Below, piece by piece: positions 26,601 through 34,176 of a stretch of 64,000 nucleotides of DNA. Source of the DNA: Pseudonocardia hierapolitana (lineage in GTDB: Bacteria; Actinomycetota; Actinomycetes; Mycobacteriales; Pseudonocardiaceae). Every line of letters starts with the position of its first letter. The first letter of the stretch is position 1. The stretch covers positions 248,001 to 312,000 of the forward strand of contig NZ_VIWU01000001.1 of the NCBI RefSeq assembly GCF_007994075.1, in the 5' to 3' direction. Both the position numbers and the translations under genes were made by a program. The notes beneath the pieces are model-generated. The model saw only the letters and a list, made by a program, of their open reading frames with translations, was not told where the DNA came from and searched no databases.

Positions 26601-28343
26601 GGTGAGGAACGCTGGCTGGCCATCGAGGACGCCGGACGGATCCGTGACGCGCTCGGCGCCGCACTCCCGGTCGGGGTGCCGGAGACGTTCACCGAGCCGG
26701 TCGCCGACCCGCTCGGCGACCTCGTGCTGCGCTACGCCCGCACCCGCGGGCCGTTCGCAGCGGCCGAGTGCGCCGCCCGCTTCGGGCTCGGGGTCGCGGT
26801 CGTCGCGGGCGTGCTCGACCGGCTCGTCGGCGCGGGACGGCTGGTGCGCGGCGAGCTGCGCCCGCTCGCCCTGCAGCCCGTCGGTGCCCATGCCGTCGAC
26901 CCCGTCGAGTACTGCGACGCCGAGGTGCTGCGCCGGCTGCGGCGGGCGTCGCTCGCGCGGCTGCGGGCCGAGGTCGAGCCCGTGGAGCAGCAGGCACTCG
27001 GCCGGTTCCTGCCCGCGTGGCAGGGCGTCCAGGCCGCGCCGGGCGGGGATCGACGCGGCCGGATGCGCCGGGCTCCGGGCGCGGAGGACGTGCTCGGGGT
27101 CGTCGAGCAGCTCGCCGGGGCACCGCTGCCGGCCAGCGCGCTGGAGTCGCTGATCCTGCCCGCTCGGCTGCCCGGGTACACGCCCGCGCTGCTCGACGAG
27201 CTCACCGCGGCGGGCGAGGTCACCTGGACCGGCTGCGGTCCGCTCGGCGGCACCGATGGCTGGCTCGCCGTCGCTCCGGCTGATGTGGCCGACCTGCTGC
27301 TGCCCGAGCCCGAACCCGACACGGCGGCCACCCCGCTGCACCGCGCCGTCCTGGCCGCGCTGGGCCTTCCCGACCTCGACGCCCCACCCGTCGGCGGGGG
27401 CGCGCTCTTCTTCCGCGAGCTCGCCGACCGCGCGGCGCGCACCCTGCTCGACGCCGGGGAACAGGCGCCGGCCGACGACGCGGTTGTCGGCGCGGTCTGG
27501 GACCTGGTCTGGGCCGGGCTGCTCACCAACGACACGCTCGCGCCCCTGCGCGGCCGGCTCGGGGGCGGCGGCCGGTCGGCGCCCGCCCACCGCACGCGGC
27601 GCGGCCCGGGCCGCGGCCGGTACGCGCAGCTGCGCGCCGGACGCCCCGCCATGCCCACCCGCACCGGCCCGCCGTCGGTCGGCGGGCGCTGGTCGCTCGC
27701 CGTCGCACGCGAGCCGGATCCCACCCGCCGGGCCCACGCCCGCGCCGAGGCGTTCCTCGAACGCCACGGCGTGCTCACCCGCGGCGCGCTCGGCACCGAG
27801 CGCCTGAGCGGCGGGTTCGCCGGGGTCTACCGCGTGCTGCGGGCGATGGAGGACTCCGGCCGCGCCCGCCGCGGGTACGTCGTCGAAGGGCTCGGGGCCG
27901 CTCAGTTCGCGGTACCCGGCGCGATCGACCGGCTGCGGGCGCTGTCGCGTCCCGAGGGCGGCCCGCAGGCGCGGCCCTCCAGCGTGGTGCTCGCCGCCGC
28001 CGACCCGGCCCAGCCCTACGGGGCTGCTCTTCCGTGGCCCGCCACGGTTGGCGAGAGCAAGCACCGCCCCGGCCGCAAGGCGGGTGCGCTCGTGGTGCTC
28101 GTCGAGGGTGCCCCGGTGCTGTACGTCGAGCGGGGCGGGAAGTCCCTGCTGTCGTTCGGGACGGAGCGGGAGGAGCTCGTCGCGGCCGCCCACGCCCTCG
28201 CCGGCGCCGTGCACGAGGGGTGGCTCGGGAGCCTGGCGGTGGAGCGCGCCGACGGGGTCGGCTCGCTGGGATCCGACCTGGCGGACGTGCTCACCGAGGC
28301 CGGGTTCCGCGTCACGCCGAAGGGGTTGCGGCTGCGGGCCTGA
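23649..28343 (+). CDS. lhr: Large ATP-dependent helicase Lhr
   Basis: 1564 residues, full length for actinobacterial Lhr. Superfamily 2 helicase core: Walker A APTGSGKT (46-53), DEVH (169-172), SAT (204-206), then the second RecA domain with SNSRRLAERL, TSSLELGIDMGAVDLVVQVEAPPS and QRVGRAGHQVG. Winged-helix and Lhr-specific domains follow to about 860. The remaining 700 residues form the C-terminal Lhr extension with tandem winged helices and a uracil-glycosylase/tetramer role in relatives. It translocates 3' to 5' on single-stranded DNA and unwinds RNA-DNA hybrids in mycobacteria. ATG at 23649. YidD follows downstream; a Nei-like glycosylase, often lhr-adjacent in actinobacteria, is 8 kb away. 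Confidence 0.95.
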   Translation: MDPVSALDGFSPATADWFRGAFAAPTAAQEGAWSAAQAGRHALVVAPTGSGKTLAAFLWALDRLAAGPPADTAHRCRVLYVSPLKALAVDVQRNLRSPLAGIRQAATRLGLPVPDIAVGMRTGDTPADERRQFARTPPDVLVTTPESLFLLLTSAARESLRGVETVIVDEVHAVAGTKRGAHLALSLERLDELLTKPAQRIGLSATVRPIDEVSTFLAGARPVEVIQPPIPKTIEVSVEVPVPDLAALDEQPAVGSSDEEVIGSAAGTAQRPSIWPAVERRLLQLVREHRSTIVFSNSRRLAERLTARLNELAAEEVEEAADLDTVLDTFPAEAIGQSGIGGGALPTVAKAHHGSMSREQRTLVEEELKSGRLPCVVATSSLELGIDMGAVDLVVQVEAPPSVASGLQRVGRAGHQVGAVSRGVVFPKYRGDLVSCAVVAERMTSGAIESMRYPRNPLDVLAQQVVAMTALEPWQLGDLARVVRRAAPFAALPESALHAVLDMLAGRYPSEEFGELRARITWDRVTDTLHGRPGAQRLAVTSGGTIPDRGLFTVMTPGGADGRGSRVGELDEEMVYESRVGDTFLLGTSSWTVQDITHDRVIVTPAPGQPARMPFWKGEQIGRPLELGRAVGAFVREMAGLSEEAARERATAAGLDAWAVDNLVAYLHEQREATRHVPSDRTILVERFRDELGDWRLVVHSPFGSKVNGPWALAIAARMRERRGVEVHASAADDGIVLRLPDAVDDSGAEVTPTAEDVLLDPAEVEQVVVAELGGSSLYASRFRECAARSLLLPRRDPRRRTPLWQQRQRASQLLTVAGRYEQFPVTLEAMRECVQDVYDLPGLRELMGDVQSRKVRVVEMTTPAPSPFARSLLFGYVGMFLYESDAPLAERRAAALSLDSTLLAELLGSEAIRELLEPEVVAEVEAQLQRLAPDRHVRDAEGAADLLRFLGDLTTEEAAARGVSEEWLHELEAARRSIRVRIAGEERWLAIEDAGRIRDALGAALPVGVPETFTEPVADPLGDLVLRYARTRGPFAAAECAARFGLGVAVVAGVLDRLVGAGRLVRGELRPLALQPVGAHAVDPVEYCDAEVLRRLRRASLARLRAEVEPVEQQALGRFLPAWQGVQAAPGGDRRGRMRRAPGAEDVLGVVEQLAGAPLPASALESLILPARLPGYTPALLDELTAAGEVTWTGCGPLGGTDGWLAVAPADVADLLLPEPEPDTAATPLHRAVLAALGLPDLDAPPVGGGALFFRELADRAARTLLDAGEQAPADDAVVGAVWDLVWAGLLTNDTLAPLRGRLGGGGRSAPAHRTRRGPGRGRYAQLRAGRPAMPTRTGPPSVGGRWSLAVAREPDPTRRAHARAEAFLERHGVLTRGALGTERLSGGFAGVYRVLRAMEDSGRARRGYVVEGLGAAQFAVPGAIDRLRALSRPEGGPQARPSSVVLAAADPAQPYGAALPWPATVGESKHRPGRKAGALVVLVEGAPVLYVERGGKSLLSFGTEREELVAAAHALAGAVHEGWLGSLAVERADGVGSLGSDLADVLTEAGFRVTPKGLRLRA

Positions 28344-28445
28344 CGACCGGTGGGTGGTCGAGCCACCCGCGGGCCGGCGGAGGCGCCCAGGGATGATCTC
28401 GCCGCGGCGCGTCCCCCGAACGGGTCGGCTGCGGAGGAGGAGCGG

Positions 28446-28889
28446 GTGGGAGAGCATGCGGGAGAGGAGTCGGAGGAGGAGCGGCGGAACCGCAGGCGGC
28501 GACGGCGCGAGGAGCGCCGGGACACGGCCGACGCGGTCGGCGACACCTGTGAGTTCATCGACTCGGTGCGCGGGTGCGGCACGGGCTGCTCGCGGCTCGG
28601 CAGGGGGCGAGGCGGGAGCGACGGGTGCAGCTGCGACGGGCCCTGCGACTTCCCGCTCCTGCGCGTGTCGCCCCTGCTCCTCGTGGCCGCTGCCATGGTG
28701 CCGGCACGCGGGGCGAGCGGGTTGGTGCGCGCAGCCCTGCTCGGCTACCAGCGGTGGCTGAGCCGCTTCACCCCCGTGTGTCCCTCCACACCGAGCTGCA
28801 GCGCGTACGCGCTCGGCGCCGTCGCGCGCCACGGCGCTCGCCGCGGGCTCCGGCTGGCCGCCGCACGGGTACGAGGCTGTTCGTCATGA
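28446..28889 (+). CDS. yidD: Membrane protein insertion efficiency factor YidD with N-terminal extension
   Basis: 147 residues. The C-terminal 70 carry the YidD fold: LLGYQRWLSRFTP, then PSCSAYALGAVARHGARRGLRLAAARVRGC, equivalent to the usual P-T-C-S-x-Y motif. Residues 1-30 are an acidic then strongly basic stretch; residues 34-68 hold seven or so cysteines (CEF, CGTGC, CSCDGPC) of unknown role before a hydrophobic helix. GTG at 28446 is chosen for the excellent GGAGGAGGAG ending 3 nt upstream; the frame is open from 28350. YidD assists YidC-dependent insertion, but the YidC gene here lies 3.5 kb away in the opposite direction. It overlaps the next convergent gene by 6 nt. Confidence 0.85.
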   Translation: MGEHAGEESEEERRNRRRRRREERRDTADAVGDTCEFIDSVRGCGTGCSRLGRGRGGSDGCSCDGPCDFPLLRVSPLLLVAAAMVPARGASGLVRAALLGYQRWLSRFTPVCPSTPSCSAYALGAVARHGARRGLRLAAARVRGCSS

Positions 28890-29846
28890 CGTGGTGAACT
28901 CGCACCAGAGCGGTAGGTGGTCGGAGATCCGCCAGGACAGCTGCACTTCCGTGTCGGCCGGGACGATCCGGTTCGTGAAGTCGAAGGTGCCCGCGTTGAC
29001 GAACGGCATCGACAGTTTGGCTCGGCCGTCGGGGAACCAGGCGATCTGATCGTAGAAGTGCTGGTTGTCGGGTCCGGCGTCCGGATCGTCGAAGATGGTG
29101 CGTGGAATGTGGTTCAGCGCTGCAGGCGGCTGCAGGCCGGTCGAGGTGAACGCTTCGTAGAGCGGGTCGCCGCGCCGGTCGATGTTGAAATCACCCAGGG
29201 CGATGAGGTTCTCACCCCACGGGTCCTTGCTCGCCGACCACCGGGCCAGCCACTGCGCGATCGCGCTCAACTCCGGAATCCGGTCGGCCGGGGCGTCGCC
29301 GTAGAGGACGTGCAGCGTGACGAGGGTGAAGCGGACGTCGTCACGGGCGAAACCGACCGCGTAGGGGGTCCGGGCGAACTGCTCGGTCATGCTGCCGACC
29401 GGCACGGCGGCATCCTTCGCGGCGACGACGAGCTCGCAGGCCAGCCCGGAGGGTCGCAGGCGAGTGGTGTCGTACACGAACGCGAGGCGCTCGCTGTTCC
29501 CGGCCCGGCCGTCGGTGACGTCGGTGACCAGGAACGCCCACTGCTCACCCAGGTCGCGCATCATCGTCTGGAAGGCCAGGGCGCTGCGGCGCACCTCCTG
29601 AACCGCGACGACGTCGAAGCGGCGGACGATCTCGGCGATGCATGCGACGTTGCTGCGGTCTCGGATCGGCGAATCCCCGCCCACCGATCGCCACTTCGCA
29701 TCGAACCGGTCGAACGCGCGCACGTTCCAGGTACCGACGAGCAGGTTCGTCGGCGTCTTGGCCCGGAGCTGCCGGTCCAGCACGCCCGACAACGCCGCGA
29801 GCTGGTCGGCCACGTCGGCCGGGGGAATGTCGACTGAGTCCGGCAT
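28884..29846 (-). CDS. Endonuclease/exonuclease/phosphatase-family protein
   Basis: 320 residues. DNase I-like fold: TWNVRAFDRF at the N-terminus (metal Asn), VAVQEVRR (metal Glu), GDFNIDRRGD (Asp-x-Asn), and the terminal SDHLPLW catalytic His. No signal peptide is evident, so it is probably cytoplasmic. Substrate may be DNA or a phosphoester. ATG at 29846 with AGGAGGT 10 nt upstream. Monocistronic and convergent with yidD. Confidence 0.88.
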   Translation of the reverse strand: MPDSVDIPPADVADQLAALSGVLDRQLRAKTPTNLLVGTWNVRAFDRFDAKWRSVGGDSPIRDRSNVACIAEIVRRFDVVAVQEVRRSALAFQTMMRDLGEQWAFLVTDVTDGRAGNSERLAFVYDTTRLRPSGLACELVVAAKDAAVPVGSMTEQFARTPYAVGFARDDVRFTLVTLHVLYGDAPADRIPELSAIAQWLARWSASKDPWGENLIALGDFNIDRRGDPLYEAFTSTGLQPPAALNHIPRTIFDDPDAGPDNQHFYDQIAWFPDGRAKLSMPFVNAGTFDFTNRIVPADTEVQLSWRISDHLPLWCEFTTS

Positions 29847-30040
29847 CGGAGCTAGGACCTCCTCGAGCCCGATCGACAGCAGGAGGGGGCGCCGGGCCGA
29901 GAAATACCCGCCCGGCCAGGGCCCACCCGAATGCGCGATCGTCGGCCGGGCGGTGGCGGAATCCCGACGCGCGGCGGCTGCCGGCGGCCCGCTCGGCGAG
30001 GACGATCAGTCGTACCCGAACCGTGAGCGTGGAGGAACAG

Positions 30041-30982
30041 ATGAGCTACCCGTTCGACCCCGAGCTCGCCGCAGCAGTGGCGATGATGCCGGTCGTCGAG
30101 ATCAGCGACGTCCCGAGCGCCCGCGCGCAGGCGGCCGAGATGTTCGCTTCCGTGTACGGCGAGCCCGACCGTTCCGGCGTCCAGGTCCGCGACGAGCTCG
30201 TCCCCGGTCCGGACGGCGCCCCCGACGTGCGGCTGCGGATCTACACCCCGGACCGGCCGGTGGCGCCGGCCGCGATCTACGACGTCCACGGCGGCGGCTT
30301 CATCCTCGGCGCGATCGACATGTTCGACGGGAAGAACCTGCGCCTCGCCCGCGAGCTCGGCGTCACGGTCGTCACCGTGGAGTACCGGCTCGCACCCGAG
30401 CACGCCTACCCGGCCCCGCTGGAGGACTGCTACGCCGGGCTCGTGTGGACGGCGAAGAACGCCGACTCGCTCGACATCGACCCTGACCGGATCGCGATCC
30501 ACGGCGAGAGCGCAGGCGGTGGCCTGTGCGCGGGCCTGGCGTTGCTCGCGCGCGACCGCGGTGGTCCCTCGATCGCGTTCCAGTACCTCGGCGTGCCCGA
30601 ACTGGACGACCGCCTCGACACGCCGAGCATGCGCGCGTTCACCGACACACCGATCTGGAACCGGCCGAACGCGGTGGTCAGCTGGGACTCCTACCTCGGC
30701 CCGGGGAAGCGCGGCACTCCCGACGTGCCGATCTACGCGGCGCCCGCCCGGGCCACCGACCTCACCGGGCTGCCACCGGCCTACGTCTCGGTGATGGAGT
30801 TCGACCCGCTGCGCGACGAGGGCATCGCGTACGCGCTGGGCCTGATGCAGGCCGGCGTCTCGGTGGAGCTGCACGCCTTCCCGGGGACGTTCCACGGCTC
30901 GGCCATGGTGGAGCAGGCCGCGGTGAGCAAGCGCGAGGCCGACGAGGCGCTGGCGGTCCTGCGCCGCGCCCTCAAGCTCTAG
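30041..30982 (+). CDS. Alpha/beta hydrolase, hormone-sensitive-lipase family
   Basis: 313 residues. HGGGF oxyanion motif (about residue 86), nucleophile elbow GESAGG (about 157), Asp in EFDPLRDEG and His in GTFHGS complete the triad. This is the esterase group that hydrolyses short-chain acyl esters and lactones. ATG at 30041 with GGAGGA 5 nt upstream. Its 3' end overlaps the convergent PucR-type gene by 11 bp. Probably cytoplasmic and monocistronic. Confidence 0.92.
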   Translation: MSYPFDPELAAAVAMMPVVEISDVPSARAQAAEMFASVYGEPDRSGVQVRDELVPGPDGAPDVRLRIYTPDRPVAPAAIYDVHGGGFILGAIDMFDGKNLRLARELGVTVVTVEYRLAPEHAYPAPLEDCYAGLVWTAKNADSLDIDPDRIAIHGESAGGGLCAGLALLARDRGGPSIAFQYLGVPELDDRLDTPSMRAFTDTPIWNRPNAVVSWDSYLGPGKRGTPDVPIYAAPARATDLTGLPPAYVSVMEFDPLRDEGIAYALGLMQAGVSVELHAFPGTFHGSAMVEQAAVSKREADEALAVLRRALKL

Positions 30983-32081
30983 TTCCCCGGACCGGGCCAC
31001 TGGCCAACCGCCGCGCGAGCAGGGCGAACCGGGCGCGGAAGCGGTCTCCCGGCTCGTCGAGGCGCCAGCCCAGCTCGTGCTCGACGCGGGCGAGCCGGTC
31101 GGCCACGGAGCTGTGGTGCAGGTGCAGCAGCGCCGCCGCCTTGCGCAGCGACCCGGTGCGGCAGAACGCCTCGAGCGCGGCCACGTCGGTGGCCGGCAAG
31201 GCGTCCAGCGCAGCGACGTCGGGCTGGGCGCGGAGCTGCTCGGGTGGCAGCTCACCCAGCAGGGCGAGCGACCCGAGCTCGGCGTGATCGATGATCGCGT
31301 CGTCCGCTGTGGCGAAGCGCAGGGCGAGCTTCGCCTGCATCCAGGACGTGCGGGCCTCAAGGCCCGGCACCGGCCGGCCGACGCCGACCCGTACGGCCGG
31401 TGCGGTGGCGCGCTCGCGGGCCCGCGCCTCGAAGGCGACCCGGAGATCCGCCACCACCGTGGCGGCCGACTCGTGCGGCTGCAGCAGCATGGCGGCCCGG
31501 CCCCCGATGACGGCCACACGCGCGGCCCGCACGGGCCGGCCCCGGGTGACGAGCGCGACCGCGGCCGCGCCCGGGTCACCGTCGGCCGCGACCGCGAGGG
31601 CGCGCACCGGGACCTCGGTGTCCAGGCCGAGCAGCCGCAGGGCCCGCGCGCGGTCCTCCGGCGCCTCCCGCTCGGCGAGCACCAGCTCGACGAGGCCGGG
31701 ATCGGCCAGATCCGGGGCGGGCGTGCGGCGCTGCGGGACCGCGAGCAGGCGGGCGCTGATCGCGAGCCGCTCCAGCACGAGGTCGTCCAGCGGCCCGGCC
31801 CCGCCGTCGCGGGCGAGCCACACCCGCCCGGCATCGGGCCCGATCTCTACGCTGCCGGTGACCACCACCTCGCCGGCGGACGATCCGTCGGGGCGGAACA
31901 CGAGCGGTTCCGTGCCCGTCCGGTCCATGCCCGCCGGGCACTCGGCCAGTGCCGCGGTGGCGCGCACGAGCTCCACCGGGGTGGCGCCGCGCTCCACGAG
32001 GGCGTCGAAGTAGGCGATCACCCGCACCGCGGCCTCGGCGTCGGCGTCGACCGCCGAGAGCCGCAGGAGCAGACCCTTCAC
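30972..32081 (-). CDS. PucR-family transcriptional regulator
   Basis: 369 residues. The C-terminal HTH_30 domain is clear: ALEAFCRTGSLRKAAALLHLHHSSVADRLARVEHELGWRL. The middle GGDEF-like region (RVGVGRPVPGLEARTSWMQAKLALRFA) is also typical of PucR/CdaR proteins. GTG start at 32081 (MKGLLLRLS) preferred; the frame stays open upstream through a repeat element. The ligand and target are unknown; the convergent esterase is the only close neighbour with metabolic function. Confidence 0.82.
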   Translation of the reverse strand: MKGLLLRLSAVDADAEAAVRVIAYFDALVERGATPVELVRATAALAECPAGMDRTGTEPLVFRPDGSSAGEVVVTGSVEIGPDAGRVWLARDGGAGPLDDLVLERLAISARLLAVPQRRTPAPDLADPGLVELVLAEREAPEDRARALRLLGLDTEVPVRALAVAADGDPGAAAVALVTRGRPVRAARVAVIGGRAAMLLQPHESAATVVADLRVAFEARARERATAPAVRVGVGRPVPGLEARTSWMQAKLALRFATADDAIIDHAELGSLALLGELPPEQLRAQPDVAALDALPATDVAALEAFCRTGSLRKAAALLHLHHSSVADRLARVEHELGWRLDEPGDRFRARFALLARRLASGPVRGTRA

Positions 32082-32103
32082 GAGCGCCAGCCTACGGCGC
32101 AGA

Positions 32104-33012
32104 TCAGCGGCGCCGTCGGCTCCGACGGTGCCCCGACGAATGCCGCCGCTGTACTCGCGCCGGCGGCTTCGAAGCGGCCGGGATTGCAGCAAGGCCACCT
32201 TCCTGCAGCGTCGTTGCGGGAAGGTGGCCTTCCTGCAACGGCCGCGGGGTAGGCCGGAGCACCAGCCACTGCTGCACCAGCGTCCAGGCGCTGTTCGTGA
32301 GCCAGTAGAGCAGGATCGCCACCGGGAACGGGAAGAACGCACCGCCGACCAGGACGCCCAGGGGGAAGACCCACGGCGTCCACCGCATGATCCCCGCGAG
32401 CGGGCCGTCCGCAGGCTGCTGGCGCAGCGACAGCCGGGCCGTGAGGTGCGTGGCCAGTGCCGCGAGCAGGACGAGGGGCACGGTGACGACCGCGACCTCC
32501 CAGCGCTCGACCCCGACCGCGTCGAGGTGCGGCATGCTCAGGTAGGCCGAGAGCGGCACCCCGAACAGCCGGGCCTCGAGGAACGAACGAACCTCGTCGG
32601 GGCCGAACGCGTAGTTGGCGAGCTCGGGGTTCGTGAAGCTCGTCAGCACGTGCAGCAGGCCGAGGAACACCGGCACCTGCAGCAGCACCGGCAGGAGGGT
32701 GCTCGCCGCGCTCACTCCGTGCGCCCGCTGCAGGGCCCCGGTCTCCTGCAGCAGGCGGGCCGGATCGTCGGCGTGCCGGGTGCGGAGCGCGGCGAGCTGC
32801 GGCGTGAGCTCCCGCATCACCCGGGCGGACCGCACCTGGGCGAGGAACGGCCGGATCAGGAGTGCCCTCAGCGTCAGCACGAGGAACACGACGGACAGGG
32901 CCCATGCGGCGCCACTCGACGGGCCGAGCAGGAACCCGAACAGCTGGTGCCAGCACCACATGACACCGGAGACGGCGAGATAGAGAGGATCGAACAAGGC
33001 GATGTCGAACAA
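32104..33012 (-). CDS. yidC: YidC/Oxa1-family membrane insertase
   Basis: 302 residues with about five transmembrane helices. Family features: FDPLYLAVSGVMWCWHQLFG, the conserved helix Arg in LRALLIRPF, RELTPQLAALR cytoplasmic hairpin, LLPVLLQVPVFLGLLHVL, and the FPVAILLYWLTNSAWTLVQQWLV closing helix. It inserts membrane proteins. TTG start at 33012 with GGAG 8 nt upstream; a second TTG at 32997 is possible. After the last helix the frame runs into a dispersed repeat (32184-32238), which encodes the tail PLQEGHLPATTLQEGGLAA, then ends in a basic RRSRRRR. Shares an operon-like order with DUF6412, as elsewhere in actinobacteria, so probably the second, accessory YidC. Confidence 0.88.
   Translation of the reverse strand: MFDIALFDPLYLAVSGVMWCWHQLFGFLLGPSSGAAWALSVVFLVLTLRALLIRPFLAQVRSARVMRELTPQLAALRTRHADDPARLLQETGALQRAHGVSAASTLLPVLLQVPVFLGLLHVLTSFTNPELANYAFGPDEVRSFLEARLFGVPLSAYLSMPHLDAVGVERWEVAVVTVPLVLLAALATHLTARLSLRQQPADGPLAGIMRWTPWVFPLGVLVGGAFFPFPVAILLYWLTNSAWTLVQQWLVLRPTPRPLQEGHLPATTLQEGGLAAIPAASKPPARVQRRHSSGHRRSRRRR
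32184..32238. repeat. Paired inverted repeat element, copy 2
   Basis: Unit A (32184-32208) runs TTGCAGCAAGGCCACC then TTCCTGCAG; unit B (32214-32238) is its inverse, TTGCGGGAAGGTGGCC then TTCCTGCAA. Each is a hairpin and together they form a larger one, 30 bp centre to centre. Same architecture and core as 23548-23600. Here it lies within the 3' end of the yidC reading frame. Confidence 0.75.
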
Positions 33013-33072
33013 GGCAGCACTCCACGGGAGCCGGGGTCGGACGGACGCGTCGACCGGCGGCGTGGATGTGCG

Positions 33073-33366
33073 CTACGCCGCCGGGAGGGGCTCCGACGGC
33101 GCTCGGGAGCGGGTGTGCCCGGGGGCGTCCGGGTCGCGGTGGCGCGGCACTGGCCTGCGGGCGAGTGCCCGGTGGTGGTCGCGGGCGGCGACCACCGGGC
33201 CGGTGCCGCTGAGCACGGGCAGGACCGCCGCGACCTCCCTGGCCACCACCCACGCGACGACGAGGGTGCCGAGGGCACCGACGAGGAGGGCGGGCTCGAC
33301 GGTGGTGCCCGCCAGCATCGCGAAGAGCGCTCCGGCGAGGGCGACGAGTCGCGACACCGGAGTCAT
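33073..33366 (-). CDS. DUF6412-like small membrane protein
   Basis: 97 residues. Two hydrophobic helices (about 6-24 and 27-58), then a charged tail RDHHRALARRPVPRHRDPDAPGHTRSRAPSE. The tail pattern RDPDAPGxxRxRAP is what I associate with DUF6412, a short actinobacterial protein encoded next to YidC-type insertases. It ends 60 bp before the yidC start on the same strand. Function unknown; an accessory role in membrane insertion is an inference from context. Confidence 0.65.
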   Translation of the reverse strand: MTPVSRLVALAGALFAMLAGTTVEPALLVGALGTLVVAWVVAREVAAVLPVLSGTGPVVAARDHHRALARRPVPRHRDPDAPGHTRSRAPSEPLPAA

Positions 33367-33426
33367 GTCCACCACCGTACCGGTAACCCGGTGGCACCCG
33401 GGCCGCCGTCGCGGCAGGCTCACGGC

Positions 33427-34167
33427 GTGCTCACCGTCGCGCCCGATGCGCTGCGCCCCTGGTTCACGCCCGAACGCCCGGGCCCGCTGGTCTTCGAACA
33501 CGTCGCGCGCACCGGCCACGGCACCGTCCGGGTGGACCGCTGGCCCGACCCGCGGGTGGTGATCGCCGAGCTGCCGAGCAACCTCTCGCTGCGCGGCGAC
33601 CCGGACTACCTGCCGCCCGCCGATCTGGCCGAGCTCACCGGGTTCGTCGACGCCCCGCCCGAGTGGCTGCCCGCCCTGCGCGCGTCGGATCCGGACGTCG
33701 CGCCGTGGAACCGGCTGATCGCCGTGCTGCCCGACACCGCGGCGACGCCGACACCCGCCCCGGACGTCCGGCTGCTCACCGGCGACGACGCATCCGCGCT
33801 CGCCGGCCTCAGCGCCGAGAGCGGGTGGATCGCGCAGACCTGGGGCGGGGTGCCCGGCATGCTCGCAGCGGGCGTCGCGCGGGGCGTCGTCGTGGATGGG
33901 CAGATCGCCGCGATCGCCGTGCCGTTCTACCTCGGCGGCACCTACGAGGACATCGGCGTGGTCACCGAGCCCGGTCACCGCAGGAAGGGGCTGTCCACGG
34001 CGTGCGCGGGCGCGCTGATCGCCGACATCCGGGCCCGCGGCCACGTGCCCACCTGGTCGACGTCGCCGGACAACACGGGCAGCCGCGGGGTCGCGGCGCG
34101 GCTGGGCTTCGTGCACGTGCGCGACGACGTCCTCTACGCGCTCCGCACGCCGGTCCCGACGTCCTAG
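33427..34167 (+). CDS. GNAT-family N-acetyltransferase
   Basis: 246 residues. The catalytic GNAT half is C-terminal (about 120-240): DVRLLTGDDASALAGL, VAVPFYLGGTYEDIGVVTEPGHRRKGLSTACAGALIADI (acetyl-CoA pyrophosphate loop R-K-G-L) and NTGSRGVAARLGFVHVRDD. The N-terminal 110 residues resemble a GCN5-like pre-domain. GTG start 33427 is tentative. Divergent from DUF6412, convergent with the response regulator. Substrate unknown. Confidence 0.82.
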   Translation: MLTVAPDALRPWFTPERPGPLVFEHVARTGHGTVRVDRWPDPRVVIAELPSNLSLRGDPDYLPPADLAELTGFVDAPPEWLPALRASDPDVAPWNRLIAVLPDTAATPTPAPDVRLLTGDDASALAGLSAESGWIAQTWGGVPGMLAAGVARGVVVDGQIAAIAVPFYLGGTYEDIGVVTEPGHRRKGLSTACAGALIADIRARGHVPTWSTSPDNTGSRGVAARLGFVHVRDDVLYALRTPVPTS

Positions 34168-34176
34168 TGCCCCGCC

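Noticed and set aside
23574..28832. 1752-codon minus-strand frame opposite lhr
   Set aside because: No domain, composition dominated by Arg/Gly/Ala/His; lhr on the plus strand carries all helicase motifs.
30972..32342. Longer PucR start upstream of 32081
   Set aside because: The extension reads through the repeat element at 32184-32238 and overlaps yidC; residues are Arg/Ser low-complexity.
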